A stretch of DNA of 64,000 bases from contig JAIXSE010000018.1 of assembly GCA_027484825.1 (NCBI GenBank), positions 270,428 to 334,427 of the forward strand, in the 5' to 3' direction. The number at the start of each line of letters is the position of its first letter. The stretch's first letter is position 1. The position numbers and the translations under genes were made by a program. This document shows positions 42,217 to 52,069 of this stretch, in pieces. The notes beneath the pieces were generated by a model that was not told the origin of the DNA, did not search any database, and saw only the letters and a list, made by a program, of their open reading frames with translations. The stretch is from Rubrivivax sp. GTDB lineage: Bacteria; Pseudomonadota; Gammaproteobacteria; Burkholderiales; Burkholderiaceae_C.

Positions 42217-44517
42217 ATGCCTCAGCGTCTGATTTCGCCTTCCATCGCCGTCGCTCCATCGAGCCGCCGCACACTGCTTGTATCGCCCCACGGCCGCTCG
42301 CGGTCGGTGTCCGCGCGACCGTCCACCCACCCACACCCGTCCCCATCCCCCGTGCTGCGGCCTGCCGCCGCGTATTCGGCGTATTGGATTCCCCTCATCG
42401 CGGCCTTGAGCGCGCCGGTTCATGCGCAATCCCAGGCTGACGCGGATCCGGTGAGGTCTGCATCGCAGGCGACCAGTGAGCCCACGAAGGGCCCCGACAG
42501 CCTGCCCGCGGTGGAAGTGGTCGGCCGGTCCGACTCAGGCCGCTATCAGTCCGGGCTGGCGGCGGGAGCGAAGTCCGATCTGCCCCTGCGGGAGCTGCCG
42601 CAGTCGGTCCGCATCATGACGCGCCAGGCCATGGACGACCTGGGCGCCGTCAAGATGGATGACCTGCTGGACTATGTGGGCGGCGTCTCCCGTCAAAACA
42701 GTTTCGGCGGCCTGTGGGACAACCTGGCCATCCGCGGCCTTGCCGGCAACGAAAACACCGGCATGGCGACCCTGCTCAACGGCTTCGGCTCCAACCGGGG
42801 CTTCAATGCGCCACGTGATCTGGCCGCTGTGGAGCGCATCGAATTCCTCAAAGGACCTGCCGCCGCGCTGTATGGCAACAGCGAGCCGGGCGGCACCCTG
42901 AATGTGGTGAGCAAAGCCCCGCTGTGGACGGCCGGTCATTCGATGGAAGGCTACATCGGCAGCTACGGGCTGCGCCGCCTGGCGCTGGACAGCACCGGGC
43001 CGGTGACCGAGCGTCTGGCCTACCGCTTGAATGTGGCCGCTGAAGAGCGGGACAGCTTCCGCGACACCGTCACCGCCAGCCGCCGCGTGGTCGCACCCGC
43101 GCTGACCTGGCGCCTCAGTCCCGACACCACGCTGGACTATCGCGGCGAATGGCTGCGGCATGCGACGCCGCTGGACCGGGGTGTGGTGGCGGTCAACAAC
43201 CGGCTGGATGCGATTCCGCGGGAGCGGTTCCTGGGTGAGCCGGCGGACGGTGATGTGTCGGTGATCAACGGCAACCATCAGCTGTCCCTGCGGCATGAGT
43301 GGAATGACGCGTGGCAGGCCCGCGTGGCGGTGTCGCGCCGTGACACCCGCATCAAGGGCTTCTCGACCGAAGCCAGTGCCTTGCTCGCCGACGGGACGCT
43401 GCGCCGCCAGCGCCGCTTCCGCGACTACGACTCCGACGACACCGCCGTCCAGGCGGAACTCCAGCATGTGCGCATGATCGCGGGCACCCGCCATGAGCTG
43501 CTGCTGGGGGTGGAGCACTACGCCTTCCGCATGGACCAGCGCATGTTGCGGTTCAATCCCAGCGCGGGCACCCCCTACGCTATCAATATCTACAGCCCGG
43601 TCTATGGCCAGGCCCAGCCGACGCCGTTGCCCAACACCGATACCGAGGAGCGCCAGCACAACACAGCGGTGTATTGGCAGGATGCGGTGAGCCTTGGCCG
43701 CCAGTGGCGGGTGCTGGCAGGACTGCGCTGGGAACAGCCGCATCAGTCCCTGCTCAATCGCCGCACTGGCGCGACCACGCGGCAGCAGCCCAGCGAGCTG
43801 TCACCCAGAGTCGGCGTGTCCTGGCTGCCGGATGCGCAGTGGACCGTCTATGCCAATGCCGGACGTTCCTTCCGTCCCAACCCCGGCAGCGATGCCAATG
43901 GCGCCGCTTTCGCGCCAGAACACAGCCAAGCCCTCGAAGCGGGACTCAAATGGCTGACCGCCGATCAGCGGCTGGGCGTCACCGCCGCCGTCTTCGACAT
44001 TCGCAAGCGCGACGTGCTGACCGCCGATCCGGACCCGGCGCACAGCGGGTTCTCCATCACCGCCGGCGAGGTGCGCAGCCGGGGCTTCGAGCTGGAAGCG
44101 TCGGGGCAGGTGACGGCCGCCTGGCGGGTCAACGGCAGCCTGACCTGGCTGGATGCCGAGGTCACCAAGGACGCGACCCTGCCCGTCGGCAGCCGGCTGC
44201 TCAACGTGCCGCGCCTCAATGCCAGCCTGCTGGCGGTGCACGAGGGCAGCACGGCCAGCGGACAGCGCTTCGGACTCGGCGGTGGCTTGGCGTACAACGC
44301 CCATCGCCTGGGGCAGAACGGGGCGCCCGAGTTCCAGTTGCCGTCCTACACGGTGGCAAAGCTGGTGGGCTACTGGCGTGTGGGTCCGCAGTGGCGACTC
44401 AGCCTGGATGTCGACAATCTGTTCGACCGTCGCTACTACACCAGCAGCTACAGTCGGCTGTGGGTGGCTCCTGGGGGCGCGCGCAGCGTCAGTCTCGGTG
44501 CGCAGTACAAGTTCTGA
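42217..44517 (+). CDS. TonB-dependent siderophore/metallophore receptor
   Basis: The 766-residue outer-membrane receptor has a long N-terminal leader ending in PVHA-Q, a TonB-box-like VEVVGR, a plug domain of siderophore type (LRELPQSVRIMTRQAMDDLG, FLKGPAAALYGNSEPGGTLN) and a barrel ending in SLGAQYKF. An in-frame GTG at 42127 would add 30 residues; the ATG at 42217 is preferred. Four ABC importer genes follow at once, 10 bases after the stop. Together they form an outer- and inner-membrane uptake route. I searched the 250-base leader for a cobalamin riboswitch and found none; a CCGGAC-TTC-GTCCGG hairpin is present at 42014-42028. Confidence 0.88.
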   Translation: MPQRLISPSIAVAPSSRRTLLVSPHGRSRSVSARPSTHPHPSPSPVLRPAAAYSAYWIPLIAALSAPVHAQSQADADPVRSASQATSEPTKGPDSLPAVEVVGRSDSGRYQSGLAAGAKSDLPLRELPQSVRIMTRQAMDDLGAVKMDDLLDYVGGVSRQNSFGGLWDNLAIRGLAGNENTGMATLLNGFGSNRGFNAPRDLAAVERIEFLKGPAAALYGNSEPGGTLNVVSKAPLWTAGHSMEGYIGSYGLRRLALDSTGPVTERLAYRLNVAAEERDSFRDTVTASRRVVAPALTWRLSPDTTLDYRGEWLRHATPLDRGVVAVNNRLDAIPRERFLGEPADGDVSVINGNHQLSLRHEWNDAWQARVAVSRRDTRIKGFSTEASALLADGTLRRQRRFRDYDSDDTAVQAELQHVRMIAGTRHELLLGVEHYAFRMDQRMLRFNPSAGTPYAINIYSPVYGQAQPTPLPNTDTEERQHNTAVYWQDAVSLGRQWRVLAGLRWEQPHQSLLNRRTGATTRQQPSELSPRVGVSWLPDAQWTVYANAGRSFRPNPGSDANGAAFAPEHSQALEAGLKWLTADQRLGVTAAVFDIRKRDVLTADPDPAHSGFSITAGEVRSRGFELEASGQVTAAWRVNGSLTWLDAEVTKDATLPVGSRLLNVPRLNASLLAVHEGSTASGQRFGLGGGLAYNAHRLGQNGAPEFQLPSYTVAKLVGYWRVGPQWRLSLDVDNLFDRRYYTSSYSRLWVAPGGARSVSLGAQYKF

Positions 44518-44527
44518 GGACTTCGTC

Positions 44528-46171
44528 ATGACATCCTTCTGGTCACGACGACGCTGGCTGTCAGCACTCGGCACGGCCGCCGCCGGGGCGGCATGGCCCG
44601 GCCGGGCCGCAGCGCAGGACCATACGCCGCGTCATGAGCGGCAACTGGAGATTGCCGGCCCCTGGGAAATGTCTGGCCTGGCGCTGGCGCAGTCCGGCCA
44701 CCTGTATCAGAAGCTGCAGGTGGTCGAGACCTTGCTGGACGCCTCTTCGGTGGGGCAGCCGGCGCCCGGACTTGCCGCCACCTGGTCACGCTCGGCCGAC
44801 GGTTTGCGCTGGCAGTTTGAGCTGCGACCCGGGGCGCGTTTCCACGATGGGCAACGGGTGCGTGCCGCCGACGTCGTGGCGGCCCTGAAGGCGGCGCAGC
44901 AAGCGCCCGGCGCACTGAGTCAGGCGCCCGTGGCGGGGCTGCGCGTGCTGGCGTCGGAGGAGGGGAGGGAAGCACTGGAGATCCAGTTGCACCGTCCCCA
45001 CGCCACGCTGCCCAGCCTGCTGGCCCACTTCAGCACGGCCGTGCTGGCCCCTGGCAGTTGGGCGGCGGACGGGCGGACGCTGGTCCGCATCCTGGGCAGC
45101 GGCCCTTACCGGATCACGCATCTGGCACCGCCACAGCGGCTGGAAGTGGCCTGGTTCAGTGAGGCTGGCGAGGAGGGCAGGGCCGTCCGGCCGCCGCCTG
45201 AAGTCCGCCGCGTGGGTTACCTGGCGGTGGGACGGGCGGAGACCCGGGCGCTGATGGCCGCCTCCGGTCAGGCGGACCTCGTCTTCGCGCTGGACCCGGC
45301 CAGCCTGGCCAAATGGCGGCGCCAGACCTCGCCGGACCGGCTCGCCAGCGTCACCGTGCCGCGGGTGATGGCGCTCAAGCTCAATGCCGCTGCGCCCTGG
45401 CTGTCTGATGTGAAAGTCCGGCAGGCGCTGAGCCTGGCCATTGACCGGGACGGCATTGCCAGGGCCGTGCTCCGCGATCCGGCCCTGGCCGCCACCCAGC
45501 TCCTGCCGCCCACGCTGCCGGACTGGCACGACCCGGCATTGCCGCCGCTGGCCTTCAATCTCGAGCAGGCGGACGCGCTGCTGCGCGCGGCCGGCTGGCA
45601 CCGGTCGGGGGACGGCCGCCAGTGGCGGGACAGCACCGGCCAGCCGGTGTCCCTGACGCTGCGGACCTTCCCGGACCGTCCCGAGCTGCCTATCGTGGCC
45701 ACGGCGCTGCAGGAGCAGTGGCGGCAACTGGGCGTGCCGGTGCGCGTGGCCATCGGCAACTCAGGCGACATCCCGCTGGGTCATCGGGACGGCAGCCTGC
45801 AGATCGCCCTGATGGCTCGCAATTACGCGAGCACGCCGGACGTGACCGCGTCGCTCTGGCAAGACTTCCGCCCGGGCGGGCATGACTGGGGGGCCATGGG
45901 CTGGCAGTCGCCGGAGGTCGCGCAGGCGCTGGCCGCACTCAGCAGCGGTCAAGGTGCCGATCGGGCCGCTGAATGGCGACGCCAGGTGGTGCAGGCCCTG
46001 CAGCGCGAACTGCCCGTCATTCCAGTGGCGTGGTATCGCCAGCATGTGGCGGTGAGCCCACGGGTGCAGCGCCCGGTGCTGGACCCGCTGGAGCGCAGCT
46101 ATCGGTTGACGGCATTGCGCTGGACAGACAGCGCGCCGAACAGCGGGACAGACAGCAGGACAGCGGTCTGA
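44528..46171 (+). CDS. Nickel/peptide-type ABC substrate-binding protein
   Basis: The 547-residue periplasmic protein belongs to the SBP_bac_5 family (OppA, DppA, NikA). Its N-terminus SRRRWLSALGTAAAGAA suggests twin-arginine export. Typical pieces are PGLAATWSRSADGLRWQFEL, RFHDGQRVRAADVVAAL and DVKVRQALSLAIDRDGIA. The nearby TonB receptor of siderophore type suggests that it binds a metal-chelate or small peptide-like siderophore rather than nutritional peptides. It starts 10 bases after the receptor stop. Confidence 0.85.
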   Translation: MTSFWSRRRWLSALGTAAAGAAWPGRAAAQDHTPRHERQLEIAGPWEMSGLALAQSGHLYQKLQVVETLLDASSVGQPAPGLAATWSRSADGLRWQFELRPGARFHDGQRVRAADVVAALKAAQQAPGALSQAPVAGLRVLASEEGREALEIQLHRPHATLPSLLAHFSTAVLAPGSWAADGRTLVRILGSGPYRITHLAPPQRLEVAWFSEAGEEGRAVRPPPEVRRVGYLAVGRAETRALMAASGQADLVFALDPASLAKWRRQTSPDRLASVTVPRVMALKLNAAAPWLSDVKVRQALSLAIDRDGIARAVLRDPALAATQLLPPTLPDWHDPALPPLAFNLEQADALLRAAGWHRSGDGRQWRDSTGQPVSLTLRTFPDRPELPIVATALQEQWRQLGVPVRVAIGNSGDIPLGHRDGSLQIALMARNYASTPDVTASLWQDFRPGGHDWGAMGWQSPEVAQALAALSSGQGADRAAEWRRQVVQALQRELPVIPVAWYRQHVAVSPRVQRPVLDPLERSYRLTALRWTDSAPNSGTDSRTAV

Positions 46172-46224
46172 CGCCGCTGGCCCCTCCGCCCTGGCGGGCT
46201 TTGAGGATCACACGAGGATCAGGA

Positions 46225-47208
46225 ATGAGGAACAAGGACTACGGACGCTGGGCGTCCTTGCTGCTGCGGCGCGCCGGGCAGGCGGTGGCGCTGGCGCTGG
46301 TGGTGGGAACGCTCAGCTTCGCGATGATGCGCTCGCTGCCGGGGGACATGGCCACCCGGGTGGCGGCGGGCCGGTATGGGTACGACCTGGTCAGCGCTGC
46401 GGCTGCCGCCCAGGTGCGGCAGGAACTGCATCTGGACCAGGCCTGGCCCCGCGCGCTGCTGGACTGGTGGCAGCAACTGCTGAGTCTGGACCTGGGACGC
46501 TCGCTCGTCACTGGGGAGCCGGTGTGGGAGGAACTGGCCAGCCACCTGGGTGCGACGCTGCACCTGACGGGCGCTGCGCTTGCGCTGGCACTGCTGATGG
46601 GACTGCCCGCTGCCTGGTGGAGTGCCCACCATCCCCAGGGCTGGGCCGACCGTACCTTGACGGCCGTGACGGTGGTGCTGCGCGGCACGCCGGCGTTTCT
46701 GGTGGCCGTGCTGCTGATGCTGCTGGCGGCCGTTCAAATGGGCATGCTACCCGCGGCCGGCAGTCATCAGGAGGGCGCCTGGCTGCTGCCGGCGCTGACC
46801 CTGGCCTTGCCGCTGGCAGCGGGGTGCGCGCGCGTCGGCGCGCAGGCCCTGAGGGATGCACGGCAGTTGCCGTCCCACCGCTTTGCCCGCACGAAGGGTC
46901 TGAGCGACCCCCAGGCGGATCTGCGTCATGCCCTGCGCCATGCGGCGCTGCCCATCCTGGCCTATATGGGCGTTCAGGCCGTGGTGCTGGCGGAAGGGGC
47001 GGTGGTGGTCGAGTCGCTGTTCGCCTGGCCTGGCATCGGCCATGCGCTGGTGCATGGCGTGTTCGGTCGGGATGTGCCCGTCGTGCAGGGGGCCGCCCTG
47101 TGCATGGGCCTGCTGTTCATCGCCTTCAACCTTGTGCTGGATGCCCTGCAGGCGGGGCTGGATCCGCGGCAGGCGTCTTCGGGATCTTCTGCGGGAGCGT
47201 CGTCATGA
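46225..47208 (+). CDS. ABC importer permease (DppB/NikB type)
   Basis: The 327-residue membrane protein has six hydrophobic segments, an N-terminal arm (LVVGTLSFAMMRSLPGD) and the EAA-like loop (AQALRDARQLPSHRFARTKG) of the dipeptide/nickel permease family. GAVVVESLFAWPGIGHALVHGV is a family signature. It forms the channel with the DppC-type protein encoded next, with which it overlaps by four bases. AGGA lies just before the ATG at 46225. Confidence 0.87.
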   Translation: MRNKDYGRWASLLLRRAGQAVALALVVGTLSFAMMRSLPGDMATRVAAGRYGYDLVSAAAAAQVRQELHLDQAWPRALLDWWQQLLSLDLGRSLVTGEPVWEELASHLGATLHLTGAALALALLMGLPAAWWSAHHPQGWADRTLTAVTVVLRGTPAFLVAVLLMLLAAVQMGMLPAAGSHQEGAWLLPALTLALPLAAGCARVGAQALRDARQLPSHRFARTKGLSDPQADLRHALRHAALPILAYMGVQAVVLAEGAVVVESLFAWPGIGHALVHGVFGRDVPVVQGAALCMGLLFIAFNLVLDALQAGLDPRQASSGSSAGASS

Positions 47209-48071
47209 GGTCGCCGCTGAATTTTCCTCGCCGTCGCTCGGGGCTGGCGATCCTGTCGGTGCTGGCCTTGATGGCGGTGTTGGTGCCCGGCTGCAGCGGC
47301 ACCGACCCGGCTGTTCAGGATCTGCGCAACAGCCTGGCGGCACCGTCGCTGGCTCATCCGCTGGGCACCGACCTGCTGGGACGGGATGGACTGGCCCGCC
47401 TGGGCCATGCGGCGCGGCTGTCGCTGGGCACCGGGCTGCTGGCCACGTTGTCGGCCGCCGTGCCCGGCGCCTTGCTGGGCGTGCTGGCCGCCTGGCGCGG
47501 AGGCTGGGTCGAGCGGCTGCTGGTGATGGCCGCGGACGCCACGCTGGCCGTTCCAAGCCTGCTGCTGGTGCTGCTGGTGGCCGCCCTGGCGCCCGGGCAG
47601 CTGTGGGCGCTCTACCTGGGGCTGTCTCTGGCCTTGTGGGTCGAGTACTTCCGCGTCTGCCGGGCTCAGGTGCGACCGGTGCTCGCCGGTCCCGCGGTGG
47701 AGGCCGCCCGCCTGCTGGGTTTGCCCCCCTTGCTCATCCTGCGTCGCCATCTCTGGCCCGCCGTGGGGCCGATGCTGGTCAGGCTGCTGCCGCTGAGCGT
47801 GGCCCAGGCGGTGCTGTCCTTGTCGGCGCTTGGCTTCATCGGCGTCGGGCTGCAGCCGCCGCAAGCCGAGCTGGGGCTGATGTTGACCGAGTACCTGCCG
47901 CACTATGACGAGGCGCCATGGCTGATCGCCGCACCGGTGTCGGTGCTGATGATGCTGGTGCTTGGATTGATGCTGGCCGCCGATGGCGCCGCAGATTCAA
48001 GCGACGAAGCGGCCCCCAGGCCGTTGGCCGGACACCCGCATCGCGCGGCATCCCTGGAGGACGCGGCATGA
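47205..48071 (+). CDS. ABC importer permease (DppC/NikC type)
   Basis: The 288-residue second permease has the family phrases HPLGTDLLGRDGLARLGHAA, the EAA loop VEAARLLGLPPLLILRRHLWP and LGFIGVGLQPPQAELGLML. Its ATG overlaps the stop of the preceding gene and its stop overlaps the start of the ATPase gene (ATGA in both), so the three are translationally coupled. A cysteine in VPGCSG near the N-terminus follows a hydrophobic segment but is within the first membrane helix. Confidence 0.87.
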   Translation: MRSPLNFPRRRSGLAILSVLALMAVLVPGCSGTDPAVQDLRNSLAAPSLAHPLGTDLLGRDGLARLGHAARLSLGTGLLATLSAAVPGALLGVLAAWRGGWVERLLVMAADATLAVPSLLLVLLVAALAPGQLWALYLGLSLALWVEYFRVCRAQVRPVLAGPAVEAARLLGLPPLLILRRHLWPAVGPMLVRLLPLSVAQAVLSLSALGFIGVGLQPPQAELGLMLTEYLPHYDEAPWLIAAPVSVLMMLVLGLMLAADGAADSSDEAAPRPLAGHPHRAASLEDAA

Positions 48072-49540
48072 GTGCCATCCCCGTCACCACGGCGCCACCA
48101 CGCGCGCCACTGCTGCGCACCGAGGGGCTGTCGCTTCACCTCGGCGGCCAGCGTCTGCTCCAACTGCCTGATTTGTGCCTGCATCCCGGCGACCGTCTGG
48201 TCATCCTGGGGGAAAGCGGCGCGGGCAAGTCGCTGTTGATGCGGGCCCTCCTGGGTGACGTCCCGCCCGAGCTGAGCGCACGAGGCCGGATTGAACTCGC
48301 AGGCCACCGCAGTGAGGTGGCGCAGGGCCGTGACCGCCGGCCGCTGTGGGGACGCACCCTGGCCGTGCTGCCCCAGGAACCATCGGTGGCATTGGATCCG
48401 CTGCGGAGACTGGCGCCGCAACTGTCGGAGGTGCATCGCAAGGTGCGCGGCCTGTCGGGGATCGAGGCCGATCGACACACCCGGGAGGGCTTGCGCCTGC
48501 AAGGCCTTCAAGCGGCTGGCGAGCAGCATCCCTGGCAGTTGTCCGGGGGCATGGCGCAGCGGGCCGCCGCCGCCATTGCACTGGCGGGGGGCGCCCGCAT
48601 CATCCTCGCCGACGAGCCGACCAAGGGGCTCGATGCGCATTGGCGGGACGAAGCGCTGCGCGGCATCCTGGCGGCCGCAGGCGAAGAAGGGGTCGCCGTG
48701 GTGGTGACTCATGACCTGGAAGTCGCTCGGCAAGTGGGCGGACAGCTGCTGGTGCTCAAGGACGGCGAGGGGGTGGAACAGGGCGAAACGGCGCAGGTGC
48801 TGAGCCGGCCCGCTCACCCGTTCACGCGGGCGCTGTTGGCGGCCGAGCCGGCACAGTGGACCCCGGTGACGAACGAAGGGAGCGACCCGAGGGGAGCGCC
48901 GCGCGCCGCTGCCGCACCGATGGTCCTGCAGGCTGAGGGGCTGGGTCATCACCTCGGCGGTCGCTGGTTGTTCCAGGACATCGACCTGACGATTCACGCC
49001 GGCAGCCGCACCGCGCTGGTTGGCGACAGCGGCAGCGGCAAGAGCACCTTGGGCAACCTGATGCTGGGCCTTCGCACCCCCAGTGCGGGTCGGGTTCGTC
49101 GCCGGGAGGGCCTGCCGCCGCATGCCTTGCAAAAGCTCTACCAGGATCCTCTGGCCACCTTCGCCGGCACGCAAGCGCTGGGCCAGGCCTTGGGAGATGT
49201 GGCGCGACGTCATGGCCGGTCGATGGCCCAGGTGCGGGAGTGGCTGGACCGTCTGCATCTGGACGCGGGGCTGCTGGCGCGCCTGCCGCATCAGCTGTCT
49301 GGCGGGCAATTGCAGCGGGTGGCGATTGCTCGCATGTTGCTGGCCGCACCGGCCTTCGTGTTCGCCGATGAGCCGACCTCGCGGCTGGATTTGCTGTCCC
49401 AGCAGCGGACCGCGCAGCTACTATTGCGGGAGGTGGCCGACCTGGGGGCCGCCTTGTGGCTCGTCACCCATGATGCTGCGCTGGCGCAGGCCATGACCAC
49501 CCGGCAATACGCCATCACCCAGTGGGCGCCCGCGCCATGA
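48068..49540 (+). CDS. Fused double ABC ATPase (DppD-DppF type)
   Basis: The 490-residue protein holds two complete ATPase domains. The first has GESGAGKS, LSGGMAQR and ILADEPTKGLD; the second has GDSGSGKS, LSGGQLQRVAIARM and VFADEPTSRLD, with switch His residues in VVVTHDLE and LVTHDAA. It powers both permeases, replacing the separate DppD and DppF (or NikD and NikE) proteins. It is the last gene of the importer operon, followed 54 bases later by a small secreted protein gene. Confidence 0.9.
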   Translation: MSAIPVTTAPPRAPLLRTEGLSLHLGGQRLLQLPDLCLHPGDRLVILGESGAGKSLLMRALLGDVPPELSARGRIELAGHRSEVAQGRDRRPLWGRTLAVLPQEPSVALDPLRRLAPQLSEVHRKVRGLSGIEADRHTREGLRLQGLQAAGEQHPWQLSGGMAQRAAAAIALAGGARIILADEPTKGLDAHWRDEALRGILAAAGEEGVAVVVTHDLEVARQVGGQLLVLKDGEGVEQGETAQVLSRPAHPFTRALLAAEPAQWTPVTNEGSDPRGAPRAAAAPMVLQAEGLGHHLGGRWLFQDIDLTIHAGSRTALVGDSGSGKSTLGNLMLGLRTPSAGRVRRREGLPPHALQKLYQDPLATFAGTQALGQALGDVARRHGRSMAQVREWLDRLHLDAGLLARLPHQLSGGQLQRVAIARMLLAAPAFVFADEPTSRLDLLSQQRTAQLLLREVADLGAALWLVTHDAALAQAMTTRQYAITQWAPAP

Positions 49541-49594
49541 GACGAGGCAGGAGCGGCAATTGCCGCTCCACCCAGGGCATACCAAGGATGGGCC

Positions 49595-49876
49595 ATGAAA
49601 CACCTCAGCACTGCTGCCCTTGCACTGTCTGTGGCTGTCGTCGCCGCGGCTGCCATCGCGCAGACACGACCGCCGGAGTCTCCCGCGTCGTCTACGCCCA
49701 GCAGGCGGCAGTCGGGCACGGTTGGGGCCGGTCCGGACGCGGCGCCGAATGCCGCAGCGTCTCAAGCGCCTGCATCCGCGGCCGCACCGCCCGAAGGTGG
49801 GCAGACGTCGACCGCGCTGGGTGCCGCTGCACCGGCCACACCGGCTGTGCTGGGCCGCCGCCACGACCGCAACTGA
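49595..49876 (+). CDS. Small Ala/Pro-rich secreted protein, 93 residues
   Basis: The peptide has a signal sequence (MKHLSTAALALSVAVVAAAAIAQ) and a low-complexity mature part of about 70 residues rich in Ala, Pro, Ser and Gly, without Cys or a known motif. It is probably periplasmic and unfolded. Imperfect inverted repeats follow at 49917-49944, before the helicase gene. The role is unknown. Confidence 0.55.
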   Translation: MKHLSTAALALSVAVVAAAAIAQTRPPESPASSTPSRRQSGTVGAGPDAAPNAAASQAPASAAAPPEGGQTSTALGAAAPATPAVLGRRHDRN

Positions 49877-49958
49877 CGACGTCAAGGCGCTATAGTCGCG
49901 GCCCCTTGTCTGTCGAGGAGTGCGCCCGCTTGAGGGGCGCTCCGCCTTTGCCTGAGCC

Positions 49959-51980
49959 ATGTCCCTTGCCGACGTCCGAGCGGCCCTGCAAGCCGAGTTG
50001 TCGGCCACGCCAGAGTTCTACGATTTCAAGGTACTGCACACCGAGCGGGAAGGCTCGCTGTGGCGGGTGACGCTGGAGCCCGGTTATGTCTACGCCGAGG
50101 GCCAGCGCCCCGGCCAGGCATCGGCGCAGGCGCTGCTGGACGACAGCCTGGACGGCGCCTCAGCCTGGTGGGGGCTGCCAGCCAAGGGCGGCGCCAGCGT
50201 GCTGGCCGTCGTGCCGGAAGAGGACCAACTGGTGCTCCAAAATGCCACGACGCCCCCGCCCGGGCCGGACCATCTGATCCGGCTGTATCCGACCCGCTTC
50301 CTGAATTCGGTGGCCGATGCCTGGTCCGACACCGCCTGGGCGGAACAGGCGCTGGCCGCGCTGCCCGACCTGGCGCAACCGGATGCAGCAGGGGGCACCG
50401 AAGCCTTGACCGGCGCTCCGTTTCGCTGGCTGCGCCCAGCGCAGCGGCAGGCCCTTTCCCTGGTGCGCTACAGCAGCGCGTTCCTGTGGGGGCCGCCGGG
50501 CACCGGCAAGACCACCACCTTGGGTGTGCTGCTGGCCGAGTATCTGGACCGAAATCCGCAGGCGCGGGTGCTGCTGCTGTCCACGACCAACCAGGCGGTG
50601 GACATGGCCACCATTGCCGTCGACAAGGCGCTGCACAAGGGACGGCGGGAACACTGGCGCTCTTCCGTGCAGCGGCTGGGCACACGTTTTGATGCCGCCG
50701 CCTATGCCGGTCGGGAGCATCTGATTCCAACGGCTGACCATGACCTGATTGCACGTCTGGCCCGCGCCGAAGCCGCACGGCCAGCCTCGCGCGATGCGCT
50801 GGCGCTCAAGGCCTGGGCGGACCGCGTGGCGGGGCTGCGCGACGATCTGCGCGCCTCTTCCCTGCAAGTGCTGCGGCGCTGTCGCCTGGCCAGCATGACC
50901 ACCACACGGGCGGCTTTCACCCTCAAGACACTGCGAGAACTGTCCGCCGACGGCGAGCCGCCGTTCGACCTGGTGGTGTTTGATGAAGCCAGCCAGGTGA
51001 GCCTGGCGCATGCGCTGGTGCTGATGCCGCTGGGCCGCGCCCGGCTGTTTGCTGGCGACCCGCAGCAACTGTCGCCGGTGCTGCGCAGCAACGATCGCGA
51101 GGCCCGCCGTTGGTTGGGTCGGTCCGCGTTCTCGCAGATGCCTCGGCGAGGCCCCTCGGTGGCCATGCTGGATGAGCAGTCCCGCATGGCCGAACCCATC
51201 GGCGACTTGGTGAGCCAGATGTTCTATGACGGCGCGCTGCGGGTGGCCGAGGCCGCTCAGCAGTCGCCGCAGTGGCGCGCCGAGCGCGAACGGGTCTTCG
51301 GCGAGATCCCGGCCACCGAGCATGTGCATGTGCACCGGGTAGAGCGCGATGGTGGCTGGTCGGCGGAGGCCCGGGGGCCGATACGTCGCGAGTCGGCGGA
51401 GGCAATTGCGACAACGGTCGGGGCCGCCCTGCAGAGCGGGGACTGGCGGCCGGAAGAGATCATCGTGCTGACGCCGTTCCGGGCCCAGCGGGCGCTGATC
51501 CGTCACCGGCTTCAGGCGCTGGGGGTGCCGGATGCGGTGCGGGTCAGCACGGTGCACCGGGCGCAAGGCAGTGAGGCGCCGGTCGTGCTGTTCGATCCGG
51601 CCGACGGCCGTCAGCCTTTTTTGCAGACGGAAGAAGCGCAGCGACTGATCAACGTGGCGCTGAGCCGGGCGCAGGCCAAGGTGGTGCTGTTCCTGTCGGG
51701 CGGCGACCTGTCCAATCCGCTGCTGGCCCCCATCGTGCATCGCCAGCGGCTGGCGCAGGACGTCCGGGCGGTGACACCGCTGTTGACACTCGCCGCCGCG
51801 AAAGACTTTCCAGGCAATGCGGTGGGAAGACGGGTGTCTGCCGGCCGGGCCGTGGGCGAGGTCGCGGGCATCACTCCCGATGGCGCTCAGCTCTGGCTGA
51901 TCAATGAACGGACCGGGCTGCGGCAGTCGATTGATGTGGCGTTCTGGCGCCAGCGCGCAAGGGAGACGACCGGAAGATGA
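49959..51980 (+). CDS. Superfamily 1 helicase (Upf1/DNA2-like)
   Basis: The 673-residue protein has an N-terminal accessory region of about 150 residues and then the SF1 motifs: Q-type RPAQRQALSL, Walker A GPPGTGKTTT, the Ia motif LLLSTTNQAVD, Walker B FDEASQVSLAHAL, motif III GDPQQLSPV, LDEQSRM, and motif VI NVALSRAQAKVVLF. DEAS in Walker B is typical of the Upf1/DNA2/SMUBP group. It should unwind DNA or RNA using ATP. A C-terminal stretch of about 60 residues (GNAVGRRVSAGRAVG onwards) is outside the motor core. It stands alone, with no nuclease or other defence gene beside it. Confidence 0.87.
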   Translation: MSLADVRAALQAELSATPEFYDFKVLHTEREGSLWRVTLEPGYVYAEGQRPGQASAQALLDDSLDGASAWWGLPAKGGASVLAVVPEEDQLVLQNATTPPPGPDHLIRLYPTRFLNSVADAWSDTAWAEQALAALPDLAQPDAAGGTEALTGAPFRWLRPAQRQALSLVRYSSAFLWGPPGTGKTTTLGVLLAEYLDRNPQARVLLLSTTNQAVDMATIAVDKALHKGRREHWRSSVQRLGTRFDAAAYAGREHLIPTADHDLIARLARAEAARPASRDALALKAWADRVAGLRDDLRASSLQVLRRCRLASMTTTRAAFTLKTLRELSADGEPPFDLVVFDEASQVSLAHALVLMPLGRARLFAGDPQQLSPVLRSNDREARRWLGRSAFSQMPRRGPSVAMLDEQSRMAEPIGDLVSQMFYDGALRVAEAAQQSPQWRAERERVFGEIPATEHVHVHRVERDGGWSAEARGPIRRESAEAIATTVGAALQSGDWRPEEIIVLTPFRAQRALIRHRLQALGVPDAVRVSTVHRAQGSEAPVVLFDPADGRQPFLQTEEAQRLINVALSRAQAKVVLFLSGGDLSNPLLAPIVHRQRLAQDVRAVTPLLTLAAAKDFPGNAVGRRVSAGRAVGEVAGITPDGAQLWLINERTGLRQSIDVAFWRQRARETTGR

Positions 51981-52069
51981 GCGGGCGATGACCGTGCGAC
52001 CAGCGGGACTGTGGCACAGTAGCCCGACGGCAAGGCGAGGGACCTGCCGCAAGGCGCGAAGGAGCGGGC

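Noticed and set aside
49959..51980. Upf1-like helicase considered as part of a phage-defence system
   Set aside because: It stands alone, with no nuclease, methylase or other defence gene beside it; its neighbours are ordinary transport and zinc-protein genes.
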